A DNA stretch of 8,824 nucleotides from Cenarchaeum sp. SB0662_bin_33 (GTDB lineage: Archaea; Thermoproteota; Nitrososphaeria; Nitrososphaerales; Nitrosopumilaceae), in NCBI GenBank assembly GCA_009840065.1, contig VXON01000159.1:1-8824 (forward strand), given 5' to 3'. Below the pieces are notes generated by a model. It was not told the origin of the DNA, made no database searches, and saw only the letters and a program-made list of their open reading frames with translations. Position numbers and translations under genes: made by a program. This document shows, piece after piece, positions 1 through 7,239 of the stretch. How positions within the stretch are numbered: the first letter of the stretch is position 1; the number at the start of each line of letters is the position of its first letter.

Positions 1-120
1 ACCGCCGTCTGCGTAAATCTGATTTCATGCATAGGTAAAATCTAACGTATCCGCACCAGAGGGGGTTGAGTATGTACTTGTTTATAGATGAGACGGCTGC
101 GGAGAATTCACGTAGGGAGG
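1..120. other. Left-edge region without a supported gene
   Basis: No rightward frame entering from the left edge stays open beyond about position 45. On the minus strand, CTATAAACA (complement of 79-88) could be a box A that starts transcription near position 56. The first leftward ATGs after it, at 28 and 32, are in different frames and give only 9-10 codons before the window ends. A leftward gene could therefore begin here, but nothing in the few visible residues supports it. The rest is the spacer after the stop codon of the leftward nuclease gene, and no T-run terminator is obvious in it. Confidence 0.3.
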
Positions 121-1350
121 CTATCTCTTCTGCTTTGCGTTGGCCGGCCTACAGTCACTGCAGAAACGACTGCTAAGTACCAAAAGGCGTCGCGCACTCC
201 AGACACATTGGTGGCATATGGTCTTTTGGCATTTACGGCACTCAAAACCATGGGAGCCGAACCTGGATGTGTGCGCTACAGTGCCGCACTCATTACACAG
301 TATGAGCTTCTCATCAGAGTCGCATAGGCCGCACACATCCCATGTCGGACGGGTGACTTGCGCAATTCTCCCGTTATACAGCATCTCACATGAATACTCC
401 TTGTTTAATACTCTAAGAGAGATGAAGTAAAATGGTAGATATACCTGACGGGTGCTGTTTATCTCTATGTTACGGGCCGTGGGAGTACATTCCTTCTCAT
501 AGGTGGAGTTATTCCTGCCCTTATACGTAACATGACGGGCATACAGATTCTGCATCTCCGCCTTGACGTGTTCTTGTAATTCTGTACGGTTGATGTTAAA
601 ATCAGTGCGGGGGGCGCCGGCCGGAAGATCTCCGGTTATGCTCGGCGACCCAAAAAAGTTTACAATGACATCATCTACCAGCTTACCGGTACATCCATCA
701 ATAAGAAATGGTTGGTTCTCTACGTCTATCTGGTGTATTATACCAGCAGCCGTGCTAAACGTCTGCTGTATGGACACCAATACATAATAGTTGGCGCCCA
801 ACCGCACATCAGTATGTATATTCTGTGTTATCTTGGATACAGATCTTGGATGGCTGTACAGTATCTCATCCATACTCTCATGTATTGTACGTGATGTTGT
901 GGGGGCATCTAAAAGTGGGTACAGGAATATCTTGGCTGCATCGGTAGTCTCCAGGTCTATTCCGGCCTCGTGTGCTAATTCCATAATCTTGTACATGTCG
1001 TATAGTTCAATCGGATGGTCACGATTCTTTAGGTCCTCGGCGTACTCAAGGGCGCTCTTTGAAAATTTGCCAGTGGTAATCACTATTCCACTATCCGCCT
1101 CAGAGTCAATTATGGCCGAGTGAAGTTTCTGCACTACCGGCCTGCCGACTGTTGTCTTTTTGCTATAGAACTTGCACTCGACTATTATCTTCCTGCAGTC
1201 TGGGGTGTTGATTATAAGGTCACGACCCCTGTCGGAGACACCACCAAGACGGGTGATATCCCCCCAGCCGGCCTTTTCAAATATCCTGGCGCAGAGACCC
1301 TCAAAGGCAAAGCCATCCAATGTATTCAGATGGACAGTCTCATCAGCCAT
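121..1350 (-). CDS. Mrr-like restriction endonuclease with C-terminal Cys-rich zinc-binding tail
   Basis: Predicted DNA-cleaving enzyme of the PD-(D/E)XK superfamily, Mrr_cat type. Numbered from the ATG at 1350 (409 aa), it opens with the family pattern FEGLCARIFEKAGW (about 16-29). It continues with D40-x-G42-x-D44, the acidic stretch before the catalytic core, then ECK at 58-60, the E-x-K half of the active site. VGRPVVQKLHSA and the ITTGKFSKSALEYA stretch complete the usual Mrr fold by about residue 110. The middle part is not recognised. The tail has five CxxC pairs (340-343, 352-355, 371-374, 379-382, 397-400) with two histidines between the second and third, which suggests two or more zinc sites. 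A GTG at 1368 would add six residues; the ATG is preferred. No methyltransferase, helicase or specificity subunit lies nearby, so it is not a visible part of a classical restriction-modification system. Similar solitary proteins occur in Thaumarchaeota as I recall them. A modification-dependent or repair nuclease is possible; the substrate is unknown. Confidence 0.82.
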   Translation of the reverse strand: MADETVHLNTLDGFAFEGLCARIFEKAGWGDITRLGGVSDRGRDLIINTPDCRKIIVECKFYSKKTTVGRPVVQKLHSAIIDSEADSGIVITTGKFSKSALEYAEDLKNRDHPIELYDMYKIMELAHEAGIDLETTDAAKIFLYPLLDAPTTSRTIHESMDEILYSHPRSVSKITQNIHTDVRLGANYYVLVSIQQTFSTAAGIIHQIDVENQPFLIDGCTGKLVDDVIVNFFGSPSITGDLPAGAPRTDFNINRTELQEHVKAEMQNLYARHVTYKGRNNSTYEKECTPTARNIEINSTRQVYLPFYFISLRVLNKEYSCEMLYNGRIAQVTRPTWDVCGLCDSDEKLILCNECGTVAHTSRFGSHGFECRKCQKTICHQCVWSARRLLVLSSRFCSDCRPANAKQKR

Positions 1351-1370
1351 AGTGTAGTTGTAAGACACTA

Positions 1371-1472
1371 TCGTAAATGTGTTGAGCGTGTCATAAGGCA
1401 GTCATATGCCATATATCCACCCCATGTATACAACACGCTAGAATAAAATAATCAGTCACGCATGGTGGAATC
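1371..1472. promoter_or_regulatory. Divergent promoter region, nuclease gene / 97-aa gene
   Basis: For the rightward gene at 1473, AATAAAATAAT (about 1442-1452) lies at box A distance (25-30 nt) from the ATG. For the leftward nuclease, a weaker ATTTACGATA (complement of about 1370-1379) is at the matching distance from the ATG at 1350. No strong Shine-Dalgarno is present for the nuclease. The rightward gene has a GGTGG at 1464-1468 that might help ribosome binding. Confidence 0.45.
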
Positions 1473-1766
1473 ATGTCAATTCCAGCAAACATACGGAATT
1501 TTATTACAACCCAGTTAGACTATTACATTGAGGAGATTGATACCTACCTTTTGGTTGCAAAGGAGCACTGCGGTACAGAGTCATTGGATGATGCAGCATA
1601 TGGTGTGGTTCTAGGTTGTGTCTATATGGGATTCATCAATGCATATAGCGCCCAGTCACTCTCACCCAATGTAGACAGCATCACTGAGTTGCATGGTATA
1701 ATAAAAGAGAGGGCAAAGGACATACGCCTGTCAATACGGGGTTCCCGGCAGCGCTGTCAGGTATAG
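1473..1766 (+). CDS. Hypothetical 97-aa soluble helical protein
   Basis: The product is 97 residues long with no signal peptide and no clear membrane segment. It appears all-helical: an amphipathic N-terminal helix (about 5-32) is followed by a small-residue-rich hydrophobic stretch around DAAYGVVLGCVYMGFINAY (about 40-58) and a charged C-terminal helix (about 68-90) ending in basic residues. Two isolated cysteines (30 and 49) and one near the end do not form a metal site. I recognise no family; small helical proteins with a similar AYGxVLG stretch seem familiar from Thaumarchaeota, but I cannot confirm that. The ATG at 1473 is supported by the AATAAAATAAT box about 25 nt upstream. An ATG at 1462 is in another frame. 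A T5 run at about 1776-1780, just after the stop, may be its terminator. It is divergent from the nuclease, and no functional link can be inferred. Confidence 0.65.
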   Translation: MSIPANIRNFITTQLDYYIEEIDTYLLVAKEHCGTESLDDAAYGVVLGCVYMGFINAYSAQSLSPNVDSITELHGIIKERAKDIRLSIRGSRQRCQV

Positions 1767-1882
1767 TTGTCGGATTTTTACTGTAAGAACGAAGGGCTCG
1801 TGCTTGCATGGTATATATTGCTGTTCTTTGGGTCAAATTTGGGCAATTTCAAAAGTCCTTTGTCTCTATAGAGTATAATCAG
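1767..1882. other. Convergent intergenic spacer
   Basis: These 116 nt separate two gene ends. The T5 run (about 1776-1780) can terminate the rightward 97-aa gene. A TATA-like GTATATATT (1811-1819) and a perfect palindrome CAAATTTG (1834-1841) are also visible. No tRNA-like fold or ORF was found. The TATA-like element points toward the 3' end of the large leftward gene, so any transcript from it would be antisense; there is no other support for one. Confidence 0.3.
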
Positions 1883-4504
1883 TCATCGTATGCTCGAACC
1901 AAAGACATAATCTCCAAAAGACCTCACCCACGCAGTTACAAACTCATCCGTACCGGTATCAGGGTCAGGCCACATGTATGATATCCATAGTCCGGAGGGA
2001 GTGGCGCCATTTACAATCAGATCCCCTATGTTTGCACCCTGGGAATTGATCAGACCACCATATGGCATGCCCACAAGGTTCGGATGTGTTGTGTATACGA
2101 CAATCTCACCCGTAGACATATCCATTATAAACAGAGAGTGCTCCTCATCTCCATGCTGCATGGTCTGGTTTGTGCCAAAGTCTGCAATGGCATTCTCCAC
2201 CACCAATGTGGCCAATGACCGCAGTTTTAGATCATCAATAGACAAAAATTCCCCATCAGCATAACGGGATTGAAATATCCACTCCCCATTCTGTACGGTC
2301 CATGTATCGTATATGGTCAACAAGAGATCTCCGGCCTCGTTCAGTGCCGTATGTCCCGTAATCCCCACATATGATGCGGCCACATCAACAAAGGTGTCCT
2401 GAAACACCTCGGACTGTAGTGTCTGCGTGCTGTTTAGTGTAATTGCAGTGAGCCAGACAGAGTCGTACGCCACCGGTCCTGATGAGTACGCCACCGGAAC
2501 GCGCTCTGAGACGTATCTATCAAGGCGCAGTGTAGTCTCTGCCAGTCTCGTCAGAGGAATCAGACCCATATCATTTGATATGTCCTGCTGTAGTCTGGCC
2601 GGTATGACAGCATCAGCATTGGCCAGGGCGGTAAACTTGACCAGTTCTGCAAAGCCTGCCGAGCGCGTATCTGATACTATATCCTGATGGCGGGCGTTTC
2701 CATTAGAGCCAAACCAGGGAACCATATACAGGACATCATGGTCTGCCGCAGCAGCTAGAATATCTGCAGACTCTGCAAATCCCAGCAACAGTATGGCAGT
2801 CTCGTCTATATTATGCATATTGATGGCATCAAGTGTGTGGTATATGGTACTATTGTAGTCCTGCGTACCTGGCATATACGATATGATGGTATGATTCTGT
2901 AGTTGTCCGGATAGTTGTAGACTCTGTGATGTTCCCCATGAATCATTGCGGACTAGCATTATAGTGTGTTTGCCTTTTAGGTATGATGCCAACGGCCCAA
3001 TTATGTTTCCATCATCAGTATATAGTCTATACAGGCTGTCGGGTATCGAGAGTTCTACAGAGGTACTGCACGATGATATTACAGTTGTGCCCTGCTCGTT
3101 GATATGGTCTAGGGATTTGGCCAGTGAGTTGCTAGAAGCACAACTGAGTACTATATCGTTATTTACGCCCCGTATCAGTTCAAGATGTCTCTCCGGGTCG
3201 GTCTCAGAGTCCATTATGTCCAGCTCCAGTCTCCAGTTGGCAGATATCTCCTGCTGGTGCATGTTAAAGTCGTCCACGGCCAGCGCCATGCCAGCTAGTC
3301 CCTCCCGGCCCAGTACGGATAAGTCACCGGTTATATCCGCAATTACAGGTATTACAACCGTGGATGGCAGTATGGGCATAATCTCATCAGTCTGGTGTGC
3401 ATATCTTGATATGCGCTCCCATTCCGAGTTCCGAATGGACCATAAAGTGTAGTCGGCAGGCAGCATGTCGCCGGATACATCTAGTTTTATGTCTCCTAGG
3501 ATGCCGATATACTTGTCTGCCACATCTGGCAGCGCCCCTGATATGGAGGTTATATCAACGATGCCCGCCTCCAATATCGATAGACCTAAAATCCACACCG
3601 CATCATATGCAGTATAAACAAAAGCCCCCGGTGATGTACCATGCTGCTCCTCAACAAGACTTTCTATATGGTCGTGCTGTATACTGTGCGTCTTGGCCAT
3701 CTGTATGGACGTATAGTTTGTGCTCTCCAAAAAGCCCGACACGGTACTATTCTGCACAAGAGCAGAGCTCCCGGTCATGTACTCATCGGCAAACCATGGT
3801 ACCATATGCAGGACATCATGTGATAGCGCGGACTCTAGTATGTGTAACCCCTCATCGCGGGATATCATCAGTACTGCCACATCGGCATCCTGACTATATG
3901 TGTCTATATTATGCTGCACTCTCTGGGCCAGCACATCAACGGCCAAAGAGATGCTCGCATCCGTATATCTTATGCCCTCATCCACTATGCCCCCATCTGT
4001 GACAAATCTATCGGACATGGACCGCCAGAGTGTATCGCCGTATGTACCCGCACCATATATGGGAACCACGACATCCACACCTTGGGCGCGCAGTATACGG
4101 GCTAGTATGTCTCCCTGTTTTATAGAATCAGCATATAACTGAAATACCGTATCGCCAGGAATGGCCATGCTCGCATCAGCAGCACAGCAGCCGACCACAA
4201 GTATTTCATCTGATTGTACATACTCAAGAGTTTCATTGTTTATGGGTCCAAGAATTATTGTTGCGTCCTCAAGTGCGTCATCACCCACAAGATGCCAGCC
4301 GGCGTTCATATCATCAAGAAATTCATTAAAGTCCATTATGCCTGCCCGTATGGCCAGCGATATCTGTGCCCCCCTATCGTATTCATCATCAGTATACACA
4401 CCGGGTATGCCCACAAGAACATCACCCTGTAGTTCGGCTAGGGATAATGGTACGGCAGAGACCGCCACCAGACACATAATAATCATACAATGCCGCACCC
4501 ACAT
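1883..4504 (-). CDS. Exported tandem periplasmic-binding (LIVBP-like) protein fused to a single Cache domain
   Basis: An 873-aa surface or secreted ligand-binding protein. Residues 1-23 form a signal peptide or membrane anchor, with a hydrophobic core and S-L-A before Glu24; there is no lipobox Cys. Two type-1 periplasmic-binding domains (branched-chain amino acid receptor type) follow at about 28-370 and 381-750. They share DVL(H/Y)MVPWF at 230-238 and 590-598, AYD(A/S)VW at 299-304 and 679-684, and YxGIxG near 332-337 and 712-717. The second has the classical start ADITGDLSVLGREGLAGMAL and an S-S-C-S-T-S ligand-contact loop at 477-482. The first is shortened after strand 2 and has GCCAADAS (105-112) at that loop. 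Residues about 762-873 match sCache_2, including LFIMDMSTGEIVVYTTHPNLVG and the signature SYMWPDPDTG (842-851). No second membrane segment, kinase or methyl-accepting domain is present, and no ABC permease or ATPase is nearby, so transport versus sensing or scavenging is open. The ATG at 4504 follows a good box A and has no Shine-Dalgarno. Confidence 0.88.
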   Translation of the reverse strand: MWVRHCMIIMCLVAVSAVPLSLAELQGDVLVGIPGVYTDDEYDRGAQISLAIRAGIMDFNEFLDDMNAGWHLVGDDALEDATIILGPINNETLEYVQSDEILVVGCCAADASMAIPGDTVFQLYADSIKQGDILARILRAQGVDVVVPIYGAGTYGDTLWRSMSDRFVTDGGIVDEGIRYTDASISLAVDVLAQRVQHNIDTYSQDADVAVLMISRDEGLHILESALSHDVLHMVPWFADEYMTGSSALVQNSTVSGFLESTNYTSIQMAKTHSIQHDHIESLVEEQHGTSPGAFVYTAYDAVWILGLSILEAGIVDITSISGALPDVADKYIGILGDIKLDVSGDMLPADYTLWSIRNSEWERISRYAHQTDEIMPILPSTVVIPVIADITGDLSVLGREGLAGMALAVDDFNMHQQEISANWRLELDIMDSETDPERHLELIRGVNNDIVLSCASSNSLAKSLDHINEQGTTVISSCSTSVELSIPDSLYRLYTDDGNIIGPLASYLKGKHTIMLVRNDSWGTSQSLQLSGQLQNHTIISYMPGTQDYNSTIYHTLDAINMHNIDETAILLLGFAESADILAAAADHDVLYMVPWFGSNGNARHQDIVSDTRSAGFAELVKFTALANADAVIPARLQQDISNDMGLIPLTRLAETTLRLDRYVSERVPVAYSSGPVAYDSVWLTAITLNSTQTLQSEVFQDTFVDVAASYVGITGHTALNEAGDLLLTIYDTWTVQNGEWIFQSRYADGEFLSIDDLKLRSLATLVVENAIADFGTNQTMQHGDEEHSLFIMDMSTGEIVVYTTHPNLVGMPYGGLINSQGANIGDLIVNGATPSGLWISYMWPDPDTGTDEFVTAWVRSFGDYVFGSSIR
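2711..3820 (-). repeat. Internal gene duplication: two PBP lobes, with a near-identical 30-nt core
   Basis: The two binding domains are tandem copies offset by 360 residues (1080 nt). The best-conserved point is 2711-2740 versus 3791-3820, where 27 of 30 bases match. It encodes DVL(Y/H)MVPWF plus one flanking residue. Similarity drops sharply at the DNA level on both sides, although domain-level protein similarity continues. Confidence 0.7.
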
Positions 4505-4523
4505 AAGACAGAAATGGGATTTT

Positions 4524-4538
4524 AAGATATAAAATAGT
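4524..4538 (-). promoter_or_regulatory. Box A promoter of the PBP-sCache gene
   Basis: The complement reads TATTTTATATCTTAA, centred about 27 nt before the ATG at 4504. This is the spacing expected for a leaderless archaeal transcript that starts at or next to the start codon. It is one of the strongest box A matches in the window. Confidence 0.6.
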
Positions 4539-4725
4539 GTCTAGTTTTTGATATGGTGCCACATCGTAGAAAGTAAAAGTGTCAATTTACACCTAGATGC
4601 TGGACATCAAAAATTCCTCAGATGCGATATGAGTAGCTAGTTGTAATTCAAATAAATTAGTTTTTTTAGTTTAGAAAAACTACTTCTAGTTACAACTAAA
4701 AGGTACGATATATTGGTATACAACT

Positions 4726-4731
4726 AGGAGG
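4726..4731 (+). promoter_or_regulatory. Shine-Dalgarno-like AGGAGG without a standard start codon
   Basis: A perfect AGGAGG lies upstream of the 118-aa gene. The next in-frame ATG/GTG/TTG is 26 nt away (TTG at 4758), too far for normal use; ATA at 4743 is 11 nt away. If transcription starts from GATATATT (4707-4714), the motif would be at or before the 5' end of the mRNA and could not act as a ribosome site. It also overlaps an AACTA repeat. Confidence 0.35.
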
Positions 4732-4757
4732 AACCAAAAACCATAGTATTAAATTAC

Positions 4758-5114
4758 TTGAGGGAGTTTAACCATCACGTGTCCGAAACCAATGAATTTA
4801 AGATAACCCAAACCATAGATAGCGGCCAGGTGGTTCAACTCGCACTCACAGAGAATGTCTCCACAGAACCTATGTCGCAGAAACAGATGATAATGGAGAA
4901 CCTCTCAAAAAAGTTGGACAGTGAGACGCGCAAGCAGATAATGCCGGTACTGTACACCATACTACAGGCCCAGCCCACAATAAAGGTCAAGAGCTATAGG
5001 GAGACGCAGGTCACCATTACAATGCCAAAATCCCGATATCAGAATATCGGAAATCCCGGAGTAGGTGATATACTGACACTAGACTTTACAAAAATAACTC
5101 ATGGATCAAAGTAG
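4758..5114 (+). CDS. Hypothetical 118-aa protein (start uncertain)
   Basis: A soluble protein of unknown function, with no signal peptide, membrane segment or cysteine. Its order appears to be a short beta-rich part ([20 protein letters not shown]), a central helical part around [25 protein letters not shown] (about 46-70), then a beta-rich C-terminal half with [19 protein letters not shown] and GDILTLDF. I do not recognise a family. No ATG fits the 5' end. TTG at 4758 opens the frame used here; GTG at 4779 would give a 111-aa protein beginning MSETNEF, with GAGGGAG 12 nt upstream. The frame is open back to 4728, just after an AGGAGG at 4726-4731, but only ATA (4743) lies at a sensible distance from it. 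Transcription probably starts in the repeat-rich region shared with the PBP-sCache gene. Its last 9 nt overlap the end of the convergent YyaL-type gene. Confidence 0.7.
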   Translation: MREFNHHVSETNEFKITQTIDSGQVVQLALTENVSTEPMSQKQMIMENLSKKLDSETRKQIMPVLYTILQAQPTIKVKSYRETQVTITMPKSRYQNIGNPGVGDILTLDFTKITHGSK

Positions 5115-7130
5115 CTCGGCCAGATTATCAGGTAGTGTGTCAAGAGGAGGCGAGCAGGTCATGTCCCTGCATATAAACACCTGCGTTGTATCCGAGAATG
5201 TCTTGCCGGCAAAGAACTGATATTCAACTAGGCTTTGCGCCTGCTCTCTGCTCTGTACGAACACCATGATACAGTTTGGAAGAAACTCCGCAGACAGTCT
5301 CCTCCTTATGGAGATATCTTTGGTGTTAAGTACGGTAATCTCGACTGGTTTGCGCATGTACACAAATGCGGCACACAGTAGATGGGAGTATGCAAATGGA
5401 TTGTCTGCGGCCTCCTGTAGCCGCATTCCCAGATACTTTTCAAATATATCGAGGAACTCTTTTTTGCCCGTAAGATGATATAGTCTGATGAATGCAGTGG
5501 CGGTCATTGATCCCCCCGATGGTACCGGCAGGTCGTGGTTGTTCTTTGGGCGAATTATTAACGATTCATGATTTGTAGGGGTCATGAAAAAGTTGCTCTC
5601 TCCATCCCAAAAGCGCTCTATTATGTGTCTGCCCAGAGTCTCGGCAGCCTTTAGGTATCGTATGTCGGGAGTCTCCTCAAATGTATCAAGCAGTGCGCAT
5701 ACCATGTATGAATAATCCTCCAAAAATCCCCGAATGGTAGCCTTTTCCTTGAACGTACGGAATAATCCCTGTGAATCCATCATATTGTTCATGACAAAGT
5801 CGATGGCCCCCTCTGCTGCATCTAGGTATTTTATATCATTGGAGACTCTGTATCCTTTGGCAAGTGCAGATATCATCATGGCATTCCACGATGTCAGTAT
5901 CTTATCGTCCAGGCCGGGGCGCACACGAAGGTTTCGTCTCTTGTACAGTGTCTGCTCACCGTTGCATATGATATGTTTTGCTTCTTCCTCTGACAGGTTG
6001 CAGGCCTTTGCGGCCATGGAGAGTGTTATGTTGTTCCTCAGAATGTTTCTTCCTTCCCAGTTCCCCCCCTCGGTTACATCATAGTATAGACAGAACAGCT
6101 CGGCATCATCATCTAATGCCTCCCTTATCTCGGATTTGGACCATACATAGAACTTTCCCTCTTCTCCCTCAGAGTCCGCATCCAGTGCAGAATAAAACCC
6201 TCCCATCGGCGATGTCATCTCATTTAATACAAAGTCCAGTGTCTTTTTCATTATATCAAGGTAAAATTCATCTCCGGTTATCTGATACGCTTCAGCATAT
6301 GCCACCGGTATCAGCGCATTATCATACAACATCTTTTCAAAATGGGGCACCAGCCACATTCTGTCTGTCGAATATCGGTGAAAACCGCCCCCCGCCTGAT
6401 CAAATATTCCACCCCTTGCCATCTTTCCGAGTGCATCAAAGCAGACCTTGTGGAATTTGGACACATTTGATATCATACCATAGCGAAGTAGAAATGATAT
6501 GACCGATATGTTGGGAAACTTGGGAGCGTCTCCAAATCCACCATATATGGGATCAGCCATCTGTAGCAGGTTAAAGGCAGCCTCATCAAGTATCGCCTGG
6601 TCCAATGTCGGGTGGTTCGGGGGTGGAGATATGAACTCCATCCTTTCTAGAAACTTGTCAGCAGACTGTCTTATATCGGCAGGTCTCTCCTTCCATACCA
6701 TGGACAGCTGATGCAGTATGCTACCAAAGCCAGGTCTGCCGTATGAGTCTAAAACGGGAAAGTATGTTCCAATATAGAACGGCTTCTGATCCGGTGTCAG
6801 AAAGACACTGAGGGGCCATCCACCCTGGCCGGTGGCAGCCTGGCAGGCGGATTGATATATTGTATCAATGTCTGGTCTCTCTTCACGGTCCACTTTTATG
6901 TTGACAAAATTTTCGTTCATTGTATTGGCTATATTCTCATCCTCAAATGACTCATGAGCCATGACATGACACCAATGGCAGGCGCTATACCCCACGCTGA
7001 GAAATATGGGCTTGTTCTCTCGGCTGGCCCGCTCTAGCGCCTCGGGCCCCCACGGGTACCACTCCACAGGGTTCTCAGCGTGCTGAAGCAGATACGGGCT
7101 ACTCTCATTACGCAAAAGATTTCCTGCCAT
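5106..7130 (-). CDS. YyaL/SSP411-type thioredoxin-domain protein (DUF255)
   Basis: A 674-aa cytoplasmic protein of the YyaL / spermatogenesis-associated protein 20 family, whose usual length is about 640-700 aa. From the ATG at 7130 the N-terminus is the standard family opening: [22 protein letters not shown], then the thioredoxin-like domain with C51-H-W-C54, [10 protein letters not shown] and the [11 protein letters not shown] stretch. The rest is the alpha/alpha-barrel part resembling glycoside-processing or N-acylglucosamine epimerase-like enzymes, with the hallmark [63 protein letters not shown] and the final [12 protein letters not shown]. All these appear intact. The true reaction is not established; a redox-linked role is inferred from CHWC. 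The frame extends upstream to ATG 7190 and TTG 7223, but the added residues do not resemble the family. It may be transcribed with the 80-aa gene upstream on the same strand. A complementary A5 at 5090-5094 would supply a T5 terminator inside the opposing gene. Confidence 0.93.
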   Translation of the reverse strand: MAGNLLRNESSPYLLQHAENPVEWYPWGPEALERASRENKPIFLSVGYSACHWCHVMAHESFEDENIANTMNENFVNIKVDREERPDIDTIYQSACQAATGQGGWPLSVFLTPDQKPFYIGTYFPVLDSYGRPGFGSILHQLSMVWKERPADIRQSADKFLERMEFISPPPNHPTLDQAILDEAAFNLLQMADPIYGGFGDAPKFPNISVISFLLRYGMISNVSKFHKVCFDALGKMARGGIFDQAGGGFHRYSTDRMWLVPHFEKMLYDNALIPVAYAEAYQITGDEFYLDIMKKTLDFVLNEMTSPMGGFYSALDADSEGEEGKFYVWSKSEIREALDDDAELFCLYYDVTEGGNWEGRNILRNNITLSMAAKACNLSEEEAKHIICNGEQTLYKRRNLRVRPGLDDKILTSWNAMMISALAKGYRVSNDIKYLDAAEGAIDFVMNNMMDSQGLFRTFKEKATIRGFLEDYSYMVCALLDTFEETPDIRYLKAAETLGRHIIERFWDGESNFFMTPTNHESLIIRPKNNHDLPVPSGGSMTATAFIRLYHLTGKKEFLDIFEKYLGMRLQEAADNPFAYSHLLCAAFVYMRKPVEITVLNTKDISIRRRLSAEFLPNCIMVFVQSREQAQSLVEYQFFAGKTFSDTTQVFICRDMTCSPPLDTLPDNLAELL

Positions 7131-7239
7131 CGTATGGGTACTGGCATATCTGCAATTTGAATCATATCCGATGAGATATATGCCAGCCATAATGGCCGAG
7201 CCTTCCAGTGTAATCGGATACAATTACATAGACTGTAGT

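Larger units (their letters stand above)
4505..4757. promoter_or_regulatory. Divergent control region with repeated TAGTT/AACTA motifs
   Basis: This 253-nt gap carries many copies of TAGTT or its complement AACTA: TAGTT at 4542, 4638, 4658, 4667 and 4687, and AACTA ending at 4682, 4698 and 4726. They form nested inverted repeats. TAGTTGTAA (4638-4646) pairs perfectly with TTACAACTA (4690-4698). TAGTTTTT (4658-4665) pairs with AAAAACTA (4675-4682) across a 9-nt loop. TAGTT-AC-AACTA (4687-4698) is itself a palindrome. A weaker GTAAA/TTTAC pair lies at 4573-4590. Candidate rightward box A elements are CAAATAAAT (4649-4657) and GATATATT (4707-4714). The arrangement is what an operator for a dimeric regulator would look like, but no regulator is encoded nearby. 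Confidence 0.5.

Noticed and set aside
121..1350. Restriction-modification or other defence island around the nuclease
   Set aside because: No methyltransferase, specificity subunit, helicase, toxin-antitoxin pair or mobile element is present in the window.
2946..3452. 168-codon rightward frame antisense to the PBP-sCache gene, and other long antisense frames at 3397-4002 and 5978-6502
   Set aside because: They lie opposite intact conserved coding sequence, their products are Ser/Pro/His-rich with no domain, and they have no promoter of their own. They are shadows of the real genes.
4658..4682. Hairpin TAGTTTTT/AAAAACTA as a transcription terminator
   Set aside because: No gene ends nearby on either strand. 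It lies in a divergent promoter, and archaeal terminators are T-runs that do not need a hairpin. It is kept instead as part of the repeat cluster.
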